Positions 59,590-64,000 of a DNA stretch of 64,000 bases are shown here, piece after piece. The DNA is from Castanea sativa. Taxonomy: Eukaryota; Streptophyta; Magnoliopsida; Fagales; Fagaceae. The notes beneath the pieces were generated by a model. The model was not told where the DNA came from. It saw nothing but the letters and a program-made list of their open reading frames with translations, and did no database searches. The stretch lies in the NCBI RefSeq assembly GCF_040712315.1, contig NC_134019.1, positions 36,423,873 to 36,487,872 of the forward strand. Reading direction: 5' to 3'. The translations under genes were made by a program, and so were the position numbers. Numbering within the stretch: the stretch's first letter is position 1; every line of letters begins with the position of its first letter.

Positions 59590-61660
59590 CAAAGTGATTG
59601 AGCAGAACAACTATACCAACCAGTGTTTAAGCGTTATAGGAAAACAGCTTGACAAGATAGAAGATAGGATCGAAAACAAGGTTATCCTCCAGCCAGGAAA
59701 CCCTACTAAACCTATCCAAGCCTTAGAGAAGCCTCTAGTCAAGTTACTCACATCTAGACACACCAGCCTTAGTTATCCTAAGGACAAAACAGCCTTAGAA
59801 ATAGTTGCCTAAAAGCTAGAAGAACTAGTGAAGAAGGAACCAGCCACCCCTTCACCAGTTGCGACTAGTCAGCTCCACGTCTTAGATGTCTAATCAGCCT
59901 TTAGCAGTTCTAGTCAAGATTCTGACAAGGAAATAGAACAACTAGAAAACCAGTTTCAAGAATTACAGGTAAAACGGCTTTACCATCCCAACATAAATCC
60001 AACCAACTCAACCAAGAATTGGTACCCTATATCAACACCCCCTAACCTCCAATATGAGGAACATAATGTTAGTAACCAATTCTCAGTATCATTTGGTAGA
60101 CTCTATGAATGGAACATAGATGGTTTATCAGAACAAGAAATCCTAAACAAAATCCAGCATATGATTATGGTAGCCAACAACTACCTAGATGAAGGCCGTC
60201 CTCACAAGGAAGTCATAGAAATGATGGTTTTAGGTTTCACAGGTAAACTCCTGCAATGGTGGAACAACTGCTTAACAGATATGTCTAAAGAAGACATCAA
60301 GCATGCAGTTCAGAAAGATGAGGAAGGAACCCCCATCTTCAACAATGTTGACCAAGCAATTCCTAATGGAGTCAATACCCTGATCTATATGATCATGAAA
60401 CACTTCATAGGAAAACCCAGTAATATCACATCTAGGATTTATGAGCAGCTAAGTAACCTTAGATGTAAAACCCTAGGAGACTACCGGTGGTATGAGGATA
60501 TCTTTACTACCCGTGTCATGCATAGGACTGATTGTAACTCTCCATTTTGGAAGGAGAAGTTCATCAATGGGTTACCAACGCTCTTTGGCCAAAAAGTCAA
60601 AGAAACACTGTCCAGCCCCTTAGGTGTCATAGATTATGATAACCTAACCTATGGAGACATCTCTAGCACCATTCGAAGCGAAGGAATGAAGATGTGTAGA
60701 GATCTCAAAATCCAAAGCCAAGTCAACAAGAACAAAGCCAAGTACGAAATAAAACATTTTTGTACACAGTATGACTTACCCTCAGTCAAACCTTCCAAGA
60801 AGAAATCTAAGCACAAAGGAAAGGAATCCTTTGACAAATCCTATAGGAAGAAAGCAACCAAGTATTATAGAAAATAGAAGTACAAGACTGATGATTTCTA
60901 TAAGAAAGGAAAATCCAAGGAACCCATTCCATAAGCATCAGGCAAATGCTACAATTGTGGAAAGAAAGGTCATTTTAAGAGAGAGTGTAGAGCTAAGGCC
61001 AAATCCCTATTAAATACCCTCATTAATGACCAACTGAGCAAAAATGAGATCTTCAAGTTACTAGAACTTGACCACTCAGATAGTGAGTCATTCAGCAGTG
61101 TTAGTGACGGTGAACTCAGATAGATATATAGGTCATCTTTTGAATCCTCTAGAACCAGTACCTTTAGTGGCCCGGATGAACCCACACCATGCAAATATGG
61201 TTGTTGTAGGAACAAAACCATCAATGTTCTCAACAGGCAAGAAGAACTTCTTCTAGACCTCATAGAGGCAATAGAAGATCCTATCATCAAAGCTCAGAAG
61301 CTTACCCTTTTCCATCAGACCTTAGTAAAGGAAACCAGCAAACTTGAACTAAGGATCTAGCAACCCAAGGTAGATTTAGAGCAAATCTACAATAGTATTA
61401 CCCAGTCCAAGAAGGAAGTTACAATCAACGACCTTCAAAGAGAAAATAAGGAAACTAAGTCAGAAGTTAGAACCCTAAAGCAAGAATTAACCATTCTAAG
61501 GGTTGATTATGATCTTCTTAATAGAAGAGTCCAACTATTGGAGAACACTTCTCATCAAAGCAATGAGGAAGGTCCCTCAGTCCAGAACCTTTTAGATGAT
61601 GAAGTTTATCAAACAGTTAACCCTATAGCAGACCTTATCCAAGAACCCAGCAAATAATTG

Positions 61661-62356
61661 TTCTTAGATACCATCAGTAGGATTAACTTCCACAAATGAC
61701 ATTCCAAAGTCAGGATTGTCATTAGCAAAGATTTTGAATTCGAAGTCATAGCCTTAATTGATTCAGGTGCTGATCTTAATTGCATTCAAGAAGGAATCAT
61801 TCCCTCCAAATACTTCAAAAAGTCTACGGAGCGATTGACATCCGCAAGTGGTGGAAGAATGCAAATTGAATTCAGTCTCCCACAAGCTAAGGTTTGCTAG
61901 GGCGGCATATCCTTCATGACAAAATTTGTCCTTGTTAAAAACATGACAGATAGGGTCATTTTAGGAAATCCCTTCTTGTGTTTATTATACCCTTTCATCA
62001 CAGACAATGAAGGAATCACAGCCCATCCCTTTGGTCAGTTTGTTAAGTTTGAGTTCATGAGAAGCCCCGAACCTTGGGAAGTTAGCTTCTTCCAGAAAGC
62101 TTCTATATCAAAAACTCTCAGTACTGTCACCATCCAACCCCTTTCATCTTATAATCAAGCCCAGCACCTTGATTTTGTTGACCCCAATCGGTCCCAGTTA
62201 TCATTATGCATTCATCATGAAAATATTTGCATCTTTGCATCCATCAGTTTTAAAAACAAAAGGTTTTTTAACAAATATTTGAAAATCTCAAATGATTCAA
62301 ACCTTCCTTGGCAGGATAAAGAGAGAGCAATATTTAATACCACTAGTAAGTGGACG
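61661..62356 (+). pseudogene. Pararetrovirus aspartic protease region
   Basis: The retroviral-type protease active site appears as ALIDSGADLNCI (Asp codon at 61760-61762), followed by FVLVKNMTDRVILGNPF, which matches the closing ILG motif. Stops at 61697 (TGA) and 61898 (TAG) break it. After about 62100 the frame goes on through unfamiliar sequence to ORF2. No reverse-transcriptase blocks (no YxDD) and no RNase H are seen. Confidence 0.75.
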
Positions 62357-63678
62357 ATGTCTTCTTCAGCAGAGAAGAAGGACAATGGGAAAGTACCTGC
62401 AAGGGGCTATCCTCAAGACAAAAGACTACCAGCGAGACAGTCTTTTGTAATGCATGAAGGCGCATCCTCTACCAGCCATAGAAGATCGACATCCCTTCAA
62501 GAATTTGTCCCTCCAACGGTGACATATTCCAGTGGTGATATATCTATTGTTTTACAGGAAGTTTTATCTAGGATTTTACAATTCAATGATGGAGCATATA
62601 CAGACTTACCCTACTCCATAAATGTCTCCTTGATAACCTTCAATTTGCCTACACCAGAAAAAACCAAGACCTTGTCCAAAAAACCCTCAGAGCACTAAAG
62701 ATTCACCTAGTTAACCTTGAGGCTATGAATGAGGTCTTAACCAGTCAACTCTCTGGCAAAGAGGATATCCATTCAATGGATAGAATGACTATCATGAGCA
62801 CTGATTATGCTAAGCTCACTCTTAAGACTCGAGCTACTCTAAGAAGTGTCACTGCCAACTTGCCTTCAGACTTACAATCTCGTATTCTGAGAAGCAAGGC
62901 TATGAATGAGTCTCTGAATCTTTGGTTTAAGCATTTCAAAATTCTGGTCACAACCACTATCCCTAATCCAGACGATTCAGATGATATTGATAATATTCTC
63001 ATGCAAGCCAAATGGGAAGAATACTTTGGAAGCAGCTCTAGAGTATATGAAAACAGACATTCCTTTCTAGGACTTTTGGTCAACTATGAAGACGGAACAG
63101 ACGATGATGAAAGAGATCCTGCTTGGCTCTCACAAATGTTTGAATCCGGTTTCATCAGACTTATCAAGCTAACAAGTCATGACCAGATCAGCCAACTACC
63201 CCAGATCATCCAAAATGCTGTTAAGCAGATCAACAACCCTTTTGTTTCTATCAGATGTTGGAGTACTCTACCAAAATGGGACAGAGATAATTGGATGGAA
63301 GTTCATCCCTCAAAGCATCTTGTCCTCATCAATGGTTTTACATATCAGGGCCCATGGTATGAAGGAGATACATATATTTCATACAAATACCCTAATGCCC
63401 TGGCAGAACGCAGGAGGAACTACTTCAACAACCAAATTCTTGATGTCAGCCAAGATCTATGGAAAGATTACCATTTTATAGGTTCTACAGATAGGATCTA
63501 TGTTTTTGGAAGAAGACCATATGACTTTGCTATTAGACATCTCAAGAAACTTAGTCCTGATAATCCTAGGGAGTTTCTTACGGGAAGAAAGCTTGTACAT
63601 GAACCTCTCCTGTATTGTGGACTCTGCAATCACTATGCCAGATATCACGAGCATAATTGTGATGACGATTTCCCATGA
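62357..63678 (+). pseudogene. Pararetrovirus ORF2 (unknown function), one frameshift
   Basis: From the ATG at 62357 the frame runs to about 62620. Coding character then passes to another frame, which continues to a TGA at 63676-63678 (about 440 residues in all). The later part includes KWDRDNWMEVHPSKHLVLIN, RRRNYFNNQILD and a C-terminal Cys/His cluster CGLCNHYARYHEHNC that could bind zinc. Florendoviruses carry a second ORF of unknown function after ORF1, and this fits that place. Apart from the frameshift the ORF is well preserved. Confidence 0.65.
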
Positions 63679-64000
63679 GATCCTTACGATGGATATCCGT
63701 CAGATGCTCCTGATACTAATTAAATTATCCTAACCAGCAACTCAGGATAAGGTTCCAATCCAGTTACTATTCAAGATCAGCACCAGCCACTGATATAAAC
63801 AGTACCCGCATCATGAACAATACCAGCACTCAGCAGATTCCCTGACAGATTACTATTCATCCAACAACGACAGATGAACAGTACTCCGGAAAAGCAAGGG
63901 GACAAGTCACTATTCATGAACAGTAAAAGTTACTGTTCACAGACATAATCATTTAGAATCATTGTTGCTTTCGGTGGAAAGAGTTTTCACCTCAGTAAAA
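63679..64000 (+). other. Pararetrovirus non-coding tail, possible intergenic/promoter region
   Basis: After ORF2 there is no ORF. Instead, direct and inverted copies of ACTATTCA and GAACAGTA recur, for example CACTATTCATGAACAGTA at about 63912-63929. The window ends inside this part, so any TATA box or primer site of the virus lies beyond it. Confidence 0.5.

Larger units (their letters stand above)
57601..61660 (+). pseudogene. Pararetrovirus coat-protein region with zinc knuckle, interrupted by a TRIM
   Basis: Coding sequence runs 57601-58057, is cut by a complete retroelement (58058-59589), and resumes at 59590 in the frame it had before the insertion. The central part (about 60161-60770), with FTGKLLQWWNNCL, GKPSNITSRIYEQL and FINGLPTLFGQKV, looks like a caulimovirid coat protein. 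A lysine-rich tail and a CCHC knuckle, CYNCGKKGHFKREC (60947-60988), bind nucleic acid in this family. An acidic region and coiled coil follow. Stops lie at 59810, 59891, 60875, 60932, 61121, 61358 and 61655. There is no frameshift over this span. It is not functional. Confidence 0.8.

Noticed and set aside
1..64000. tRNA, rRNA and CRISPR features
   Set aside because: None seen. The only tRNA-like signals are retroelement primer-binding sites. CRISPR arrays are not expected in a plant genome.

Overview
This is plant nuclear DNA, from a eudicot and probably a woody rosid. The genes have GT-AG introns and TATAAATA boxes. The non-coding DNA is very AT-rich and crowded with microsatellites, MITEs and LTR-retrotransposon debris, and an endogenous plant pararetrovirus is present. 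I suspect a Fagales tree such as oak, but that is an impression from element style, not a proof.

Host genes are few. A four-exon SABATH carboxyl methyltransferase lies at 858-4248 (+). Two class I small heat-shock protein genes form a duplicated pair: a broken one at 24237-24679 and an intact one at 31872-32330. A two-exon BTB/POZ protein gene lies at 39487-42170 (+). A gene for an At1g01500-like protein with a glycine-rich C-terminal membrane segment lies at 43960-46165 (-). A scrambled RACK1-like fragment sits at 22641-22930, beside a CACTA transposon end.

From 8515 to 18108 lies a decayed Ty3/gypsy element of the Tat/Retand type, running on the minus strand. In element order it has truncated gag, protease, RT, RNase H, a second RNase H, integrase, a tandem-repeat 3' region, a three-exon antisense gene on the plus strand, a polypurine tract and a 3' LTR. 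Its 4.3-kb gag-pol frame has ten stops, all TAG or TAA, and no visible frameshift.

From about 23.6 to 34.8 kb a segmental duplication carries the two HSP20 copies. Because the two copies can be aligned, several insertions can be read against an empty site: a hAT element, two different TTA-targeting elements at the same site, and a solo LTR in extra DNA. A perfect 54-bp inverted repeat marks one edge of the duplication.

From 47 to 56.5 kb there is only repeat-rich DNA. From 56546 to the window end lies an endogenous pararetrovirus resembling florendoviruses (Caulimoviridae). It starts exactly at an AC/TA microsatellite, is interrupted by a complete 1.53-kb TRIM retroelement, and passes from protease to ORF2 with no reverse transcriptase between them.
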